64,000 nt of DNA, from the NCBI RefSeq assembly GCF_000423325.1, contig NZ_AUHT01000012.1:62001-126000 (forward strand). The letters are read 5' to 3'. This document shows positions 17,258 to 28,145 of this stretch, piece by piece; the stretch's first letter is position 1; each line of letters begins with the position of its first letter. Source of the stretch: Lysobacter defluvii IMMIB APB-9 = DSM 18482 (GTDB lineage: Bacteria; Pseudomonadota; Gammaproteobacteria; Xanthomonadales; Xanthomonadaceae). The position numbers and the translations under genes were made by a program. The notes beneath the pieces were generated by a model, which did no database searches, was not told where the DNA came from, and was given only the letters and a program-made list of their open reading frames with translations.

Positions 17258-18358
17258 ATGCACGTGACACGACTGGATATCCGCAACCTGCGGCGCTTTG
17301 AGGAAGTGAGCCTCGCGCCTGGTCCGGGCCTGAATGTGCTGGTCGGCGACAACGGTGCCGGGAAGACCAGCGTCCTGGAGGCCCTGCATCTGCTTGGACA
17401 CGGAAGGAGCTTCCGCGGCCGGGTGCGCGAGGGACTGGTTCGCGAGGGTGCTGAGGCGCTGGAGGTGTTTGCCCAGTGGACTGAAATCGGGGAACTGCCG
17501 CACGGTGCCGCCGTCCGACAGGCCGGACTACGTCATTCCGGAACTGCGTGGACGGGAAAGCTGGATGGGCAGGTGGTCGACCGCATCGGCGACATCTGCA
17601 GTGCGTTCGCGGTTGTTTCCTTCGATCCCGGAAGCCACGCTCTGATCAGCGGGGCAGCGGAACATCGGCGGCGCTATCTGGATTGGGGTCTGTTCCACGT
17701 GGAACAGGAGTTCATGCCGGTATGGCGCCGGTACACCCGGGCGCTCAAGCAACGCAACGCCTTGTTGAAGCGCCGCGTGGGTGCCGACGAACTTGCTCCC
17801 TGGGAGCTTGAGCTCGCCCGGTTCGGAGAACGGCTCTCCGATTTCCGCCGTGAACACCTGGCATCCCTGGCGCCGCGGCTCGCGGAGCTCGCTTCGGATC
17901 TGGTGCCTGCTGTAGGGCAGCTCTCGGTCGAGTACCTGGCGGGCTGGCGCGAAAGCGAGTGCAGCCTGGCGGACGCGCTGTTGCTGGCACGCGACCGCGA
18001 CCTGCAGGCGGGCTTCACTTCCGTCGGCCCGCACCGGGCGGATTGGCGGATCGGCTACGGCGCGCTGCCCGGGCGGGATGCGCTTTCGCGCGGGCAGACC
18101 AAGCTGGTGGCCCTGTCCGCGCTGCTCGCGCAGGCAGGACACCATGCTTCCGTTCTTGGGCAGTGGCCGGTGGTGGCGCTGGACGACCTGCCTTCGGAGC
18201 TGGATCGCCGGCACCAGGCGCGCGTGCTCGAGTTTCTCGTCGGAAGCGGAGCGCAGGTATTCGTCACCGGAACCGAGCCTCCCGCCGGCACCCCGCAGGG
18301 AGCCGGCTACGTCCTGTTCCACGTGGAACAGGGCCGCGTGGGCTTGGCCGGAAGCTGA
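17258..18358 (+). CDS. recF: DNA replication/repair protein RecF
   Basis: 366 residues, normal for RecF. It is an SMC-like ATPase that helps RecOR load RecA at single-stranded gaps. Walker A GDNGAGKTS is near residues 33-41, the signature LSRGQTKL is near 275, and Walker B VVALDDLPSELD follows. FDPGSHALISGAAEHRRRYLD is split by a parS site just downstream; the peptide LFHVEQ, which is what parS encodes in this frame, occurs twice (near residues 145 and 353). The ATG at 17258 gives the conserved N-terminus MHVTRLDIRNLRR; an earlier in-frame start lacks homology. The C-terminus after the second LFHVEQ is short. Confidence 0.96.
   Translation: MHVTRLDIRNLRRFEEVSLAPGPGLNVLVGDNGAGKTSVLEALHLLGHGRSFRGRVREGLVREGAEALEVFAQWTEIGELPHGAAVRQAGLRHSGTAWTGKLDGQVVDRIGDICSAFAVVSFDPGSHALISGAAEHRRRYLDWGLFHVEQEFMPVWRRYTRALKQRNALLKRRVGADELAPWELELARFGERLSDFRREHLASLAPRLAELASDLVPAVGQLSVEYLAGWRESECSLADALLLARDRDLQAGFTSVGPHRADWRIGYGALPGRDALSRGQTKLVALSALLAQAGHHASVLGQWPVVALDDLPSELDRRHQARVLEFLVGSGAQVFVTGTEPPAGTPQGAGYVLFHVEQGRVGLAGS
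17691..17706. promoter_or_regulatory. parS: parS site 2 inside recF
   Basis: Perfect TGTTCCACGTGGAACA within recF, translated as part of LFHVEQ. It lies 515 bp from site 1. Confidence 0.9.
18315..18330. promoter_or_regulatory. parS: parS site 3 inside recF
   Basis: Perfect TGTTCCACGTGGAACA near the 3' end of recF, again read as LFHVEQ. It lies 624 bp from site 2 and 171 bp before gyrB. Confidence 0.9.
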
Positions 18359-18365
18359 CCGCGGG

Positions 18366-18377
18366 CCCGTATACGGG
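18366..18377. repeat. 12-bp palindrome upstream of gyrB
   Basis: CCCGTATACGGG is self-complementary and begins eight bases after the recF stop. Its GTATAC core recurs at the proposed gyrB -10 (18421-18426). Function unknown. Confidence 0.4.
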
Positions 18378-18418
18378 GCGTCCTGGAAGCTCATTCGGCC
18401 AAGCGGGAGGGGGGCGGC

Positions 18419-18427
18419 TGGTATACT
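18419..18427 (+). promoter_or_regulatory. Extended -10 promoter of gyrB
   Basis: TGGTATACT combines an extended TGN element with TATACT (five of six -10 positions). No convincing -35 is seen. A start near 18434 leaves about 68 bases of leader before the gyrB ATG. Confidence 0.5.
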
Positions 18428-18498
18428 TGGCCGCTTGATCCCACTGATTCCGGCTGCCCACCCGATCCCGGGTGCGCGCGCTGCCGGGGACCGGATGA

Positions 18499-20991
<2,493 letters not shown>

Positions 20992-21060
20992 GCCGGGAGG
21001 CTTGACGGCCCATTCATGGTCGGGCGGCTACACCGACCCTCTCACGCAGAGGAATTGCCG

Positions 21061-21864
21061 ATGAAGCGCCTACTCCTTGCCGGTGCGATCAGCATCGCGG
21101 TCGCCGCTTGTGCCACCACCACCTCGCCGACGGGCCGGACCCAGACCGTCGGCGCGGTGCCGCAGCAGCAGCTCAACCAGCTGGGCGCCGAGGCCTTCGA
21201 GCAGTACAAGGCACAGCAGCCCCTGAGCACGAACGCACAGCAGAACGCGTATGTCCGCTGCGTCGTCGGCGCGGTGGTGCGCGAGCTTCCCGCTTCCGCG
21301 CAGGGCGGCTGGGACGTCGCCCTGTTTAACAACGATTCACCCAATGCCTTCGCGCTGCCGGGAGGCAAGGTCGGCCTGTATACCGGCATCTTCAAGGTGG
21401 CGCGAAACCAGGACCAGCTTGCCGCGGTGGTCGCCCACGAGGTGGGGCATGTCGTGGCGCGGCACCATGACGAGCGGATCACCCGCCAGCAGGGCGCGCA
21501 GGCCGGACTGGGCGTACTCGGCGCGCTGGTGGGTTCGCAATACGGCAGCAACGCGGCCCAGGCCACGCAACAGCTGGGCGGCGCCGCGGTACAGACTGCC
21601 TTCCTGCTGCCCAACAACCGCGTGCAGGAAACCGAGGCCGACGTGGTCGGCCAGCAGCTGATGGCCGCGGCGGGGTTCGACCCGCGCGAGGCCGTCGCCC
21701 TCTGGCAGAACATGATCTCCGCGGGTGGCAGCCAGGGGCCGGAGTGGCTCTCCACCCACCCCAATCCGCAGGCCCGGATCTCCGAGCTGAATGCGCGGGC
21801 GGCCGACCTAGTGCCCATTTATGAACAGGCGAGGGCGTCCGGGAAGCGGCCCAACTGTGGCTGA
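21061..21864 (+). CDS. M48 family metallopeptidase, lipoprotein
   Basis: 267 residues. A short signal peptide ends in a lipobox-like VAAC (Cys 17), so it is probably tethered to a membrane in the periplasm. The zinc protease motif HEVGHVVARHH (HExxH) and the downstream third ligand in ETEADVVG define an M48 (Oma1/LoiP-like) metallopeptidase. The mature enzyme probably degrades or processes misfolded envelope proteins; E. coli LoiP is a comparable outer-membrane member. AGAGGA lies seven bases before the ATG. It lies between gyrB and the TonB locus in the same direction, an order I recall from other xanthomonads. Confidence 0.9.
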   Translation: MKRLLLAGAISIAVAACATTTSPTGRTQTVGAVPQQQLNQLGAEAFEQYKAQQPLSTNAQQNAYVRCVVGAVVRELPASAQGGWDVALFNNDSPNAFALPGGKVGLYTGIFKVARNQDQLAAVVAHEVGHVVARHHDERITRQQGAQAGLGVLGALVGSQYGSNAAQATQQLGGAAVQTAFLLPNNRVQETEADVVGQQLMAAAGFDPREAVALWQNMISAGGSQGPEWLSTHPNPQARISELNARAADLVPIYEQARASGKRPNCG

Positions 21865-21984
21865 GTGCCGGCAAACTCGAGCAAGTAAAACGGTTTCTTC
21901 GGCTGCCAACTTTCTGCTAGCTTCGTCGACCTGGCGTTTTCACGCCGCGGTCACTCCGACCGCCAGGAACCAACCGAGGTTGTC

Positions 21985-23196
21985 ATGACTCATCGCGTGT
22001 CCCGCAGCAGCACCCTCCTCGCCGCCGCCATCGGTGCGGTCCTTGCGATCGGCACCATCGCTGCGCCGGCTCCCGCCGCCGCCGAACCGCAGGCGCGCGG
22101 CAGTGATCGCGACAGCCGCCGAGCGTCCCAGCAGCCCAAGGCGGAAGAGCGCTACCCGAATGCCACCCGGGAGGCTCCCGCGGGCAAGGCCAGCAGGAAG
22201 ATGGGTCGCAAGCTCGAGCAGATGAACGAGCTGTACTCCAACGACGACCTGGCGGGTGCCCGCGCGGTGGCCGACGAGATCCTCGCCGACCCGGCCGCCA
22301 ACGACTACGAGAAGGCCTACTCGGCGCAGTTCGCCGCGCAGGCGGCGTACGAGGCGGACGAGATCCAGGCCGCCATCGATTACATGGGGCAGGCGGTCGA
22401 GCTCGACGCGCTGGACAACAACTCCCACTTCAACGCGATGCTGAACCTGGCGCAGATGCAGTCGGCCGCCGAGCAGAACGAAGCGGCGCTGGCGACCTAC
22501 GAGCGCTACTTCGCCGAGAGCGGGAGCACCGAGCCGCAGGACCTGGTCATGATGGGCCAGACCCTGTACCTGCTCGAGCGCCATGCCGAAGCCGCCCAGG
22601 CGATCCAGCGGGCGATCGATGCCAGCGCGGAGCCGAACCCCCAGTGGCAGTCGCTCCTGATGCAGGTCTACGTCGAGAGCGGGGACACCGCGGGCGCGCT
22701 GCGCATGGCCGAGCAGGTGGCGGCCGCCCGGCCGGACGACCGCCGCGCCCAGCTGAACCTCGCCGTGGTCTACCACCAGGCCGACATGCCGGAGAAGGCG
22801 ATCGAGGTGCTGGAGCGCCTGCGCGCCGGCGGGCAGCTCGAAACCGCCAACGAGTACAACCAGCTCTACGCCACCTACCTCGGCATGGAGGGGCAGGAAC
22901 GCAAGGCGGCCGAGGTGATCAGCGAGGGCCTGGAGCGTGGCGTGCTCACGCCGGATCGCAACACCTACATCGCGCTGGCGCAGGCCTACTACTTCTCGGA
23001 CCAGCCCGGACCGGCAATCGAGGCCTATCGCAAGGCGGCCCCGCTGGACGAGGATGGGGAGACCTACCTCAACCTCGCCAAGGTCCTGTACCAGGAAGAC
23101 CGGCCCGCCGAGGCTGCGGAGGCGGCCCAGAAGGCACTGGACAAGGGCGTGGCACGCCCGGACCAGGCCCGCGACATCATCAACGCCAGCCGCTGA
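21985..23196 (+). CDS. Exported TPR-repeat protein upstream of tonB
   Basis: 403 residues. The N-terminus has a signal peptide (hydrophobic residues 10-30, cleavage after PAAA). Residues 35-70 are charged and low in complexity. From about 75 the sequence consists of tetratricopeptide-like helix pairs, with examples around AAYEADEIQAAIDYMGQAVEL, ALATYERYF, LAVVYHQADMPEKAIEVL and LAKVLYQEDRPAEAAEAAQ. TPR arrays are protein-binding scaffolds, here in the periplasm. Position directly ahead of tonB-exbB-exbD suggests a role in assembling or modulating the TonB complex; that is inference. A 120-bp gap precedes it and 165 bp separate it from tonB. Confidence 0.8.
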   Translation: MTHRVSRSSTLLAAAIGAVLAIGTIAAPAPAAAEPQARGSDRDSRRASQQPKAEERYPNATREAPAGKASRKMGRKLEQMNELYSNDDLAGARAVADEILADPAANDYEKAYSAQFAAQAAYEADEIQAAIDYMGQAVELDALDNNSHFNAMLNLAQMQSAAEQNEAALATYERYFAESGSTEPQDLVMMGQTLYLLERHAEAAQAIQRAIDASAEPNPQWQSLLMQVYVESGDTAGALRMAEQVAAARPDDRRAQLNLAVVYHQADMPEKAIEVLERLRAGGQLETANEYNQLYATYLGMEGQERKAAEVISEGLERGVLTPDRNTYIALAQAYYFSDQPGPAIEAYRKAAPLDEDGETYLNLAKVLYQEDRPAEAAEAAQKALDKGVARPDQARDIINASR

Positions 23197-23361
23197 TTCC
23201 CGCTCCCGGGCGGGGCCCCGCGCAGCATTCCGAAAGACACACTCGGGCAACCTACCGCCCAAACGTTTTGTTATATCCTTGGAGGTTCCCGTCCGAGAGG
23301 CGGGAGCCATCTTCGAAGTCCGTGGCGTCTTGCGCCCGGCATCAAACCGAGCTGACGGCGC

Positions 23362-24030
23362 ATGACGCAAGACCTGGAAACCCCCGTGGATAACCGCCCC
23401 GAGCGCGAAGAGCTCAACTGGGCCCGAGTCGCCGGCATCACCATGGCAATCGCGGTGCACGCTGCCGCGTTGCTGATGATGCTGGCCCCGCCGAAGGCCC
23501 CGCCGCCGGAGGTGGAGGAGGAGCAGGCGACGATCGTCAACATCATTCGTCCGCCGCCGCCGCCCCCGCCGCCGCCGCCGCCGCCGCCGGAACCGCCCAA
23601 GCCGATCACGCCGCCGCGCCAGCTGACCACGCCGAAGCCGACCCCGCTGCCGCCGCCGCCCGAGGCGCCGCCGATCGTGGTCGACGACCCGAGCCCGGTC
23701 GACGTCCCGGCCCCGCCGCCGGCCCCGCCGTCGCCGCCCGCGCCGACCACGACGCTGGGCTCGGTGGATCCGTCCTCGCGTGCGCAGAACCCGCCCCGTT
23801 ATCCGCCCAGCGCGCTGCGTGCGGGTATCGAAGGCACCGTGATCCTGGTCATCAGCATCGACGCCCAGGGCAACGTGCTCGACGTGGAGGTCGAGCGCTC
23901 CAGCCGCAACCGTGACCTCGACCGTGCCGCGGTCCAGGCCGCGCGCAAGTGGCGCTTCAACCCGGCCACGGAGAACGGTGTCGCGGTGGCCAGCCGCGTC
24001 CGTGTCCCGGTCGACTTCAACATGAACTGA
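23362..24030 (+). CDS. tonB: Energy transducer TonB
   Basis: 222 residues. TonB transmits proton-motive force from ExbB-ExbD to outer-membrane TonB-dependent receptors. It has a short cytoplasmic N-terminus and one membrane helix (VAGITMAIAVHAAALLMML) with the conserved His. A Pro-rich periplasmic spacer follows, including a run of 13 prolines and several PPP blocks. The C-terminal TonB domain (about 140-222) has RYPPSALRAGIEGTVILVI-type sequence and ends ARKWRFNPA and RVPVDFNMN. It lies upstream of exbB, exbD and exbD2, the arrangement described for Xanthomonas campestris. The start is an ATG with weak ribosome-site sequence. Confidence 0.95.
   Translation: MTQDLETPVDNRPEREELNWARVAGITMAIAVHAAALLMMLAPPKAPPPEVEEEQATIVNIIRPPPPPPPPPPPPPEPPKPITPPRQLTTPKPTPLPPPPEAPPIVVDDPSPVDVPAPPPAPPSPPAPTTTLGSVDPSSRAQNPPRYPPSALRAGIEGTVILVISIDAQGNVLDVEVERSSRNRDLDRAAVQAARKWRFNPATENGVAVASRVRVPVDFNMN
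23551..23589 (+). repeat. CCG-repeat tract in tonB
   Basis: Thirteen consecutive proline codons, twelve CCG and one CCC at the fifth position, encode the start of the TonB proline-rich spacer. Slippage here would change the spacer length by whole residues without a frameshift. Confidence 0.8.
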
Positions 24031-24120
24031 CGCGCGGTCGCGGCTGTCACGCCAGTTCTGTTCCGCCAGTAGTCCTTTTCCGCAGTCCTTCTTCTTCCAC
24101 GACATCCAAAGGTAAGCGTC

Positions 24121-24861
24121 ATGCTTCAGGAAACCACCGCCGCGACCGGCGCAAACGATGCCGCTGCGTTCCAGCAGATGAGCTTCTCCCACATGATTAC
24201 CCAGTTCGACCTCGTCGCCTGGGTGGTCTTCCTCACCCTGGTGCTGTTCTCGGTGCTGTCGGTGTACTGGATCGTGGTCAACATGATCCGCAATGCCCGC
24301 CTGCGCCGCAGCAGCGACCGCGTGGTGGCCACGTTCTGGGAAACCGGGAACGCGCAGGACGCCATCCGCTACATGGAAGAGCAGCCGCGCAGCGAGCCGT
24401 TCTCCAAGATCGCCCTGGACGCCGCCGAGGCCGCCGCGCACCACCAGCAGCAGGAAGGTTCGCGCCTTGCCGAGTCGCTGAGCCGCTCGGAGTTCGTCGA
24501 CCGCGCCCTGCGCCAGGCCGTCACCCGTGAGTCCATGAAGCTCGAGTCCGGCCAGACCCTGCTGGCGACCGTCGGCGCGACCTCGCCGTTCATCGGCCTG
24601 CTCGGCACCGTGTGGGGCATCTACCACGCCCTGATCCGCATCGGCGCCACCGGCAACGCGTCCATCGACGCCGTGGCGGGCCCGGTCGGCGAGGCGCTGA
24701 TCATGACCGCGTTCGGCCTGTTCGTCGCGATCCCGGCCGTGCTTGCCTACAACTTCTTCAACAAGGGCAACCGCGCGCTGATCAGCCGCTTCGACACCTT
24801 CGCGCACGACCTGCACGACTTCTTCGCCACCGGTTCCCGCGTGGGCGTTGCCCGCCGCTGA
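24121..24861 (+). CDS. exbB: Biopolymer transport protein ExbB
   Basis: 246 residues, a MotA/TolQ/ExbB family channel subunit. Three membrane segments are visible (about 28-50, 145-167 and 190-212) with the large cytoplasmic loop between the first and second. The conserved block SPFIGLLGTVWGIYHALI and GEALIMTAFGLFVAIPAVLAYN are family landmarks. ExbB forms the pentameric ring that, with ExbD, uses proton flow to move TonB. An AAGG element lies upstream of the ATG. It is followed 36 bases later by exbD. ExbB rather than TolQ is indicated by tonB next door. Confidence 0.94.
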   Translation: MLQETTAATGANDAAAFQQMSFSHMITQFDLVAWVVFLTLVLFSVLSVYWIVVNMIRNARLRRSSDRVVATFWETGNAQDAIRYMEEQPRSEPFSKIALDAAEAAAHHQQQEGSRLAESLSRSEFVDRALRQAVTRESMKLESGQTLLATVGATSPFIGLLGTVWGIYHALIRIGATGNASIDAVAGPVGEALIMTAFGLFVAIPAVLAYNFFNKGNRALISRFDTFAHDLHDFFATGSRVGVARR

Positions 24862-24897
24862 TCCCGCGAAGCCCCACAGTTCCAGTCGGAGTCCGAT

Positions 24898-25323
24898 ATG
24901 GCCTTCAGTTCAGGTAGCAGCGGCGGCGGTACGCCGATGGCCGAGATCAACGTCACCCCGCTCGTCGACGTGATGCTCGTGCTGCTGATCATCTTCATGA
25001 TCACGGCGCCGCTGATGACCCACAAGATCCAGGTTGACCTGCCCGAGGCCGACGTCAGTAGTCTTGACCAGGAAGCTCCGGAAGTGCCGCCGATCACCAT
25101 CGCGATCGAGCCTTCCGGTGCCCTCTACTGGAACGACGAGCCGATCACCACCGAGCTGCTGGAGAGCCGGCTCTCGGTGGAGGCGCAGAAGACCCCACAG
25201 CCGCAAATCAACGTCCGCGGCGACAGGACGACCAAGTACCGCATCGTTCGCGAGGTGGTGCAGACCGCCCAGCAACAGGGCATGCGGAAGGTCGGCTTCG
25301 TCGCCATCAAGGACCGCAACTGA
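24898..25323 (+). CDS. exbD: Biopolymer transport protein ExbD
   Basis: 141 residues. A single N-terminal membrane helix contains the essential Asp in [17 protein letters not shown], the proton-path residue of ExbD/TolR proteins. The rest is a periplasmic domain (ITIAIEPSGALYWNDEPI and beyond) with the fold that binds TonB. It is preceded by a GGAG ribosome site and ends 15 bases before exbD2. Confidence 0.94.
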   Translation: MAFSSGSSGGGTPMAEINVTPLVDVMLVLLIIFMITAPLMTHKIQVDLPEADVSSLDQEAPEVPPITIAIEPSGALYWNDEPITTELLESRLSVEAQKTPQPQINVRGDRTTKYRIVREVVQTAQQQGMRKVGFVAIKDRN

Positions 25324-25338
25324 CCGGAGGCAACACAG

Positions 25339-25752
25339 ATGGCTTTCAGTGCAAACTCCGGCAGTGAGTCGATGTCGGACATCAACGTCACCCCCCTGGT
25401 CGACGTGCTCCTGGTGCTCCTGATCATCTTCATGGTCACCGCCCCGATCGCTTCGTACCCGATCGAGGTGAACCTGCCGCAGCGGACCAATGCCCCGCCG
25501 CCGACGTCGGAACCGCCGCCGCCGATCCGGCTGCGCATCGACGCCTCCGGCGAGGTGTTCTGGAACAACTCGCCGCATCCCCTGCCCGTCATCGCGGACA
25601 TGATGCGGCAGACCGTGGCGAACGATCCGACCAACCAGCCGCAGCTGGAAATCGATACGAACCCGGATGCCGACTACGGCATCCTGGCCAAGGTACTGGC
25701 CCACGCGAAGACTGCCGACATGAAGAAGATCGGCTTCGTGCAGAACGATTGA
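25339..25752 (+). CDS. exbD2: Second ExbD protein (ExbD2)
   Basis: 137 residues, an ExbD paralogue with the same helix motif ([21 protein letters not shown]) but a divergent periplasmic part: [25 protein letters not shown]. An exbD2 next to tonB-exbB-exbD1 is known from Xanthomonas campestris, where it has been reported to be dispensable for iron uptake but needed for certain other TonB-linked responses. A GGAGG ribosome site is positioned nine bases before the ATG. It ends the operon, just before a strong terminator. Confidence 0.92.
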   Translation: MAFSANSGSESMSDINVTPLVDVLLVLLIIFMVTAPIASYPIEVNLPQRTNAPPPTSEPPPPIRLRIDASGEVFWNNSPHPLPVIADMMRQTVANDPTNQPQLEIDTNPDADYGILAKVLAHAKTADMKKIGFVQND

Positions 25753-25770
25753 CGCTTACTGTCGAATGGA

Positions 25771-25799
25771 AACGCCGCCCCACGGGGCGGCGTTTTTTT
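25771..25799 (+). terminator. Rho-independent terminator after exbD2
   Basis: AACGCCGCC pairs with GGCGGCGTT in an 8-10 bp stem around CACG, followed by an unbroken run of seven Ts. It separates the TonB operon from the convergent pdxJ, whose stop codon it overlaps. Confidence 0.9.
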
Positions 25800-26568
25800 A
25801 TGCGCGGACGGAGGCGATCACCTGCAGGTACCGCTGCACCGTCCGGTGCAGGCCGTCGTAGAGCGCCTCGGAAATGAGCGCGTGGCCGATGGAAACCTCG
25901 CGTACCCCCTCCACCGCCTCCAGGAACCGCCCCAGGTTGGACTGGCTCAGGTCGTGTCCGGCATTGACCTCCAGCCCGGCCGCGCGCGCCCGGCGTGCGA
26001 TGCCGGCGAAGCGCTCCAGCATGGGGCCTTCCTCCCCCGCCGCGGCTGCGTCCGCGTACGGGCCGGTGTAGAGCTCCACCCGGTCGGCGCCGGTCGAGGC
26101 GGCGTGCTCGATGCCCTCGGCCCGCACCGGCTCCCAGGCGTCGGCGAACAGGCTCACCCGGCATCCCATCTGTTTGAGTTCGCGGACCAGGGGCCGCAAC
26201 CGCCCGGCGTCGCGGGCGAAGTCGAACCCGTGGTCGGAGGTGATCTGCCCGTCGCCATCGGGTACCAGGGTGGCCTGGGCGGGCCGCGCCTGGCGGCACA
26301 ACTCTACAAAACCGGGATACCCCTCGCGCGCGGGGGCGAAGGGATTGCCCTCGATGTTGAACTCCACGCCGCGCTCGCGGGTCAGACGTGCCAGGGCAAG
26401 CACGTCATCGGCGCGGATGTGCCGGCCGTCGGGTCGCGGGTGCACGGTGATCCCGTGGGCGCCCGCATCCAGGCAGGTGGCGGCGGCGCGCAGCACGTCC
26501 GGTTCGCTGCCACCGCGCGAGTTCCGGAGCACCGCGATCTTGTTCACGTTGACGCTGAGGGCAGTCAT
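25798..26568 (-). CDS. pdxJ: Pyridoxine 5'-phosphate synthase
   Basis: 256 residues. PdxJ condenses 1-deoxy-D-xylulose 5-phosphate with 3-amino-2-oxopropyl phosphate to form pyridoxine 5'-phosphate, the last ring-closing step of the DXP-dependent vitamin B6 route. The TIM-barrel landmarks are present: [36 protein letters not shown], the catalytic Glu in [10 protein letters not shown] and [15 protein letters not shown] sits directly upstream of the ATG and a TACACT element lies about 23 bases before it. It is transcribed convergently with the TonB operon and just downstream of the cardiolipin synthase gene on the same strand. Confidence 0.95.
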   Translation of the reverse strand: MTALSVNVNKIAVLRNSRGGSEPDVLRAAATCLDAGAHGITVHPRPDGRHIRADDVLALARLTRERGVEFNIEGNPFAPAREGYPGFVELCRQARPAQATLVPDGDGQITSDHGFDFARDAGRLRPLVRELKQMGCRVSLFADAWEPVRAEGIEHAASTGADRVELYTGPYADAAAAGEEGPMLERFAGIARRARAAGLEVNAGHDLSQSNLGRFLEAVEGVREVSIGHALISEALYDGLHRTVQRYLQVIASVRA

Positions 26569-26620
26569 CTTCGGGCCGTTGGGGAGAGGGCCCAGTGTAG
26601 CGTCCGCCCGCCCGCGCCCC

Positions 26621-28054
26621 CTACAGCAGCGGCGACACCAGCCGTGCCAGCCCCTCGGGAAGGCGCACGCTCCAGAACGGGCTCGGGCGTTCGCGCGGCA
26701 CCGGCTCGCATTCGGCGCAGTCCGCCTCGACCAGCCGCGCCAGTTCGGCGACGCGGTCGCGGTCGCTGACCAGCAGCGACAGTTCGAAGTTGAGCCGGAA
26801 GCTGCGGTGGTCGAAGTTGGCGCTGCCGACGATCGCCAGGTCGTCGTCGCACACCAGGACCTTGCTGTGCAGCAGCCGCGGCGAGTACTCGTGGATCGTC
26901 ACCCCGGCCGCGAGCAGCCGGTCGTAATAGGACCGTCCGGCATAGGTGACCAGCCGGCTGTCGCTCATCCTGGGAACCATGAGCCGCACGTCGAGCCCGC
27001 CCAGCGCCGCGGAGGTCAGCGCCATCATTGCCGCCTCGCCGGGCACGAAGTACGGCGTCATCAGCCACACCCGGCGCCGCGCGGCATGGATCGCGCCCAC
27101 GTGCGCCCGGTGGATCACCTCCCAGGACGAGTCGGGACCCGAGGCAAGCACCTGGGTCGGGGTCGTGCCGGGTCCGGGATCATGGGCGGACAGCGGCAGC
27201 GGCGGGGTCCCGGTGGCATAGGCCCAGTCCTCGACGAACACCAGCTGGAGCTCGCGGACGACGCGTCCCTCCACCCGCACGTGCAGGTCCCGGTACGCGG
27301 TGTCGCACAGGGTCTCGTCCTGTTCGTCGGTGATGTTGATGCCGCCGGTGAAGCCGATGCGGTCGTCGATCACCACCAGCTTGCGGTGGTTGCGCAGGTT
27401 GAGCCACGGCCGCTTCCAGAACCTGAGCCGGATCGGGTGGAACCAGGCCACCTCGCCGCCTGCATCGAGCAGTGGCTTCAGGAACTTCTGCCGCACCGAA
27501 GCGGCGCCCACGGCGTCGAGCAGCAGGCGCACCTGCACGCCCTCGCGCGCCCTGGCAACCAGCGCATCCCGCAGGGCGGTCCCGGAACGGTCCGGCTCGT
27601 AGATGTAGTACTCCAGGTGGATGTGCTCGCGGGCGGCTTCCACCGCCTGCAACAGCGCCCGGTACTTGGCGGCGCCGTCCACCAGCAGCTCGATCGAGGC
27701 GGCCGTGGTCGGCGGCATGCCCGTCGCCGAGTTGACCATGCGCGCCATCTCGATGGCCTCGTCGCTGGCATGGATGCCCGGTGGCAGAGACGGCATGGCG
27801 CGGCGCGAACGGCGCCGGCGGAGCCGCTGGCGGTCGATCTTCTGCGGGCCCAGGAAGTAGTAGACGACGAAGCCCAGGTACGGCAGCGCCGCCAGCCCGA
27901 TCAGCCAGGCCAGGGTGGCCACCGGTTCGCGCTTCTGCAGCACGATCCAGGTGCCCAGGCCGGCCAGGTACAGGATCCAGCCGGCGACCAGCACGATCTT
28001 CAGGTGCTCGAAGTCGAGCAACTCGTTCCACACGGTTGTCAGCGCGTCGGGCAT
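26621..28054 (-). CDS. cls: Cardiolipin synthase (phospholipase D family)
   Basis: 477 residues. The enzyme transfers a phosphatidyl group to a second phospholipid to make cardiolipin in the inner membrane. Two N-terminal membrane segments ([19 protein letters not shown] and [20 protein letters not shown]) precede two PLD half-domains. The first catalytic motif is [10 protein letters not shown] with GFTGG, the second [17 protein letters not shown] with N and the downstream basic residues; both HxK-x4-D signatures are intact. The ATG at 28054 gives a standard Cls N-terminus; an ATG 42 bases upstream preceded by AAGAGA is an alternative. It is divergent from the radical SAM gene, 91 bp between starts. 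The end is 52 bp from pdxJ. Confidence 0.9.
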   Translation of the reverse strand: MPDALTTVWNELLDFEHLKIVLVAGWILYLAGLGTWIVLQKREPVATLAWLIGLAALPYLGFVVYYFLGPQKIDRQRLRRRRSRRAMPSLPPGIHASDEAIEMARMVNSATGMPPTTAASIELLVDGAAKYRALLQAVEAAREHIHLEYYIYEPDRSGTALRDALVARAREGVQVRLLLDAVGAASVRQKFLKPLLDAGGEVAWFHPIRLRFWKRPWLNLRNHRKLVVIDDRIGFTGGINITDEQDETLCDTAYRDLHVRVEGRVVRELQLVFVEDWAYATGTPPLPLSAHDPGPGTTPTQVLASGPDSSWEVIHRAHVGAIHAARRRVWLMTPYFVPGEAAMMALTSAALGGLDVRLMVPRMSDSRLVTYAGRSYYDRLLAAGVTIHEYSPRLLHSKVLVCDDDLAIVGSANFDHRSFRLNFELSLLVSDRDRVAELARLVEADCAECEPVPRERPSPFWSVRLPEGLARLVSPLL

Positions 28055-28133
28055 CGGAGGCAGCGGTGGCGCCGGCCTGAACGGCGCCCCGGACACGGCG
28101 CACGCGGTCTCTTGCGATGCGACCGCGCCGGCC

Positions 28134-28139
28134 TAGGCT
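28134..28139 (+). promoter_or_regulatory. -10-like element for a leaderless radical SAM transcript
   Basis: TAGGCT ends six bases before the ATG at 28146, the same spacing seen at hrpB, tatD, rlmI and rmuC. The match to TATAAT is modest. Confidence 0.35.
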
Positions 28140-28145
28140 AGCGGC

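Noticed and set aside
21940-24816. Minus-strand frame of 958 codons antisense to the TPR, tonB and exbB genes
   Set aside because: His/Arg/Gly-rich composition, no domain, and it covers well-identified genes on the other strand.
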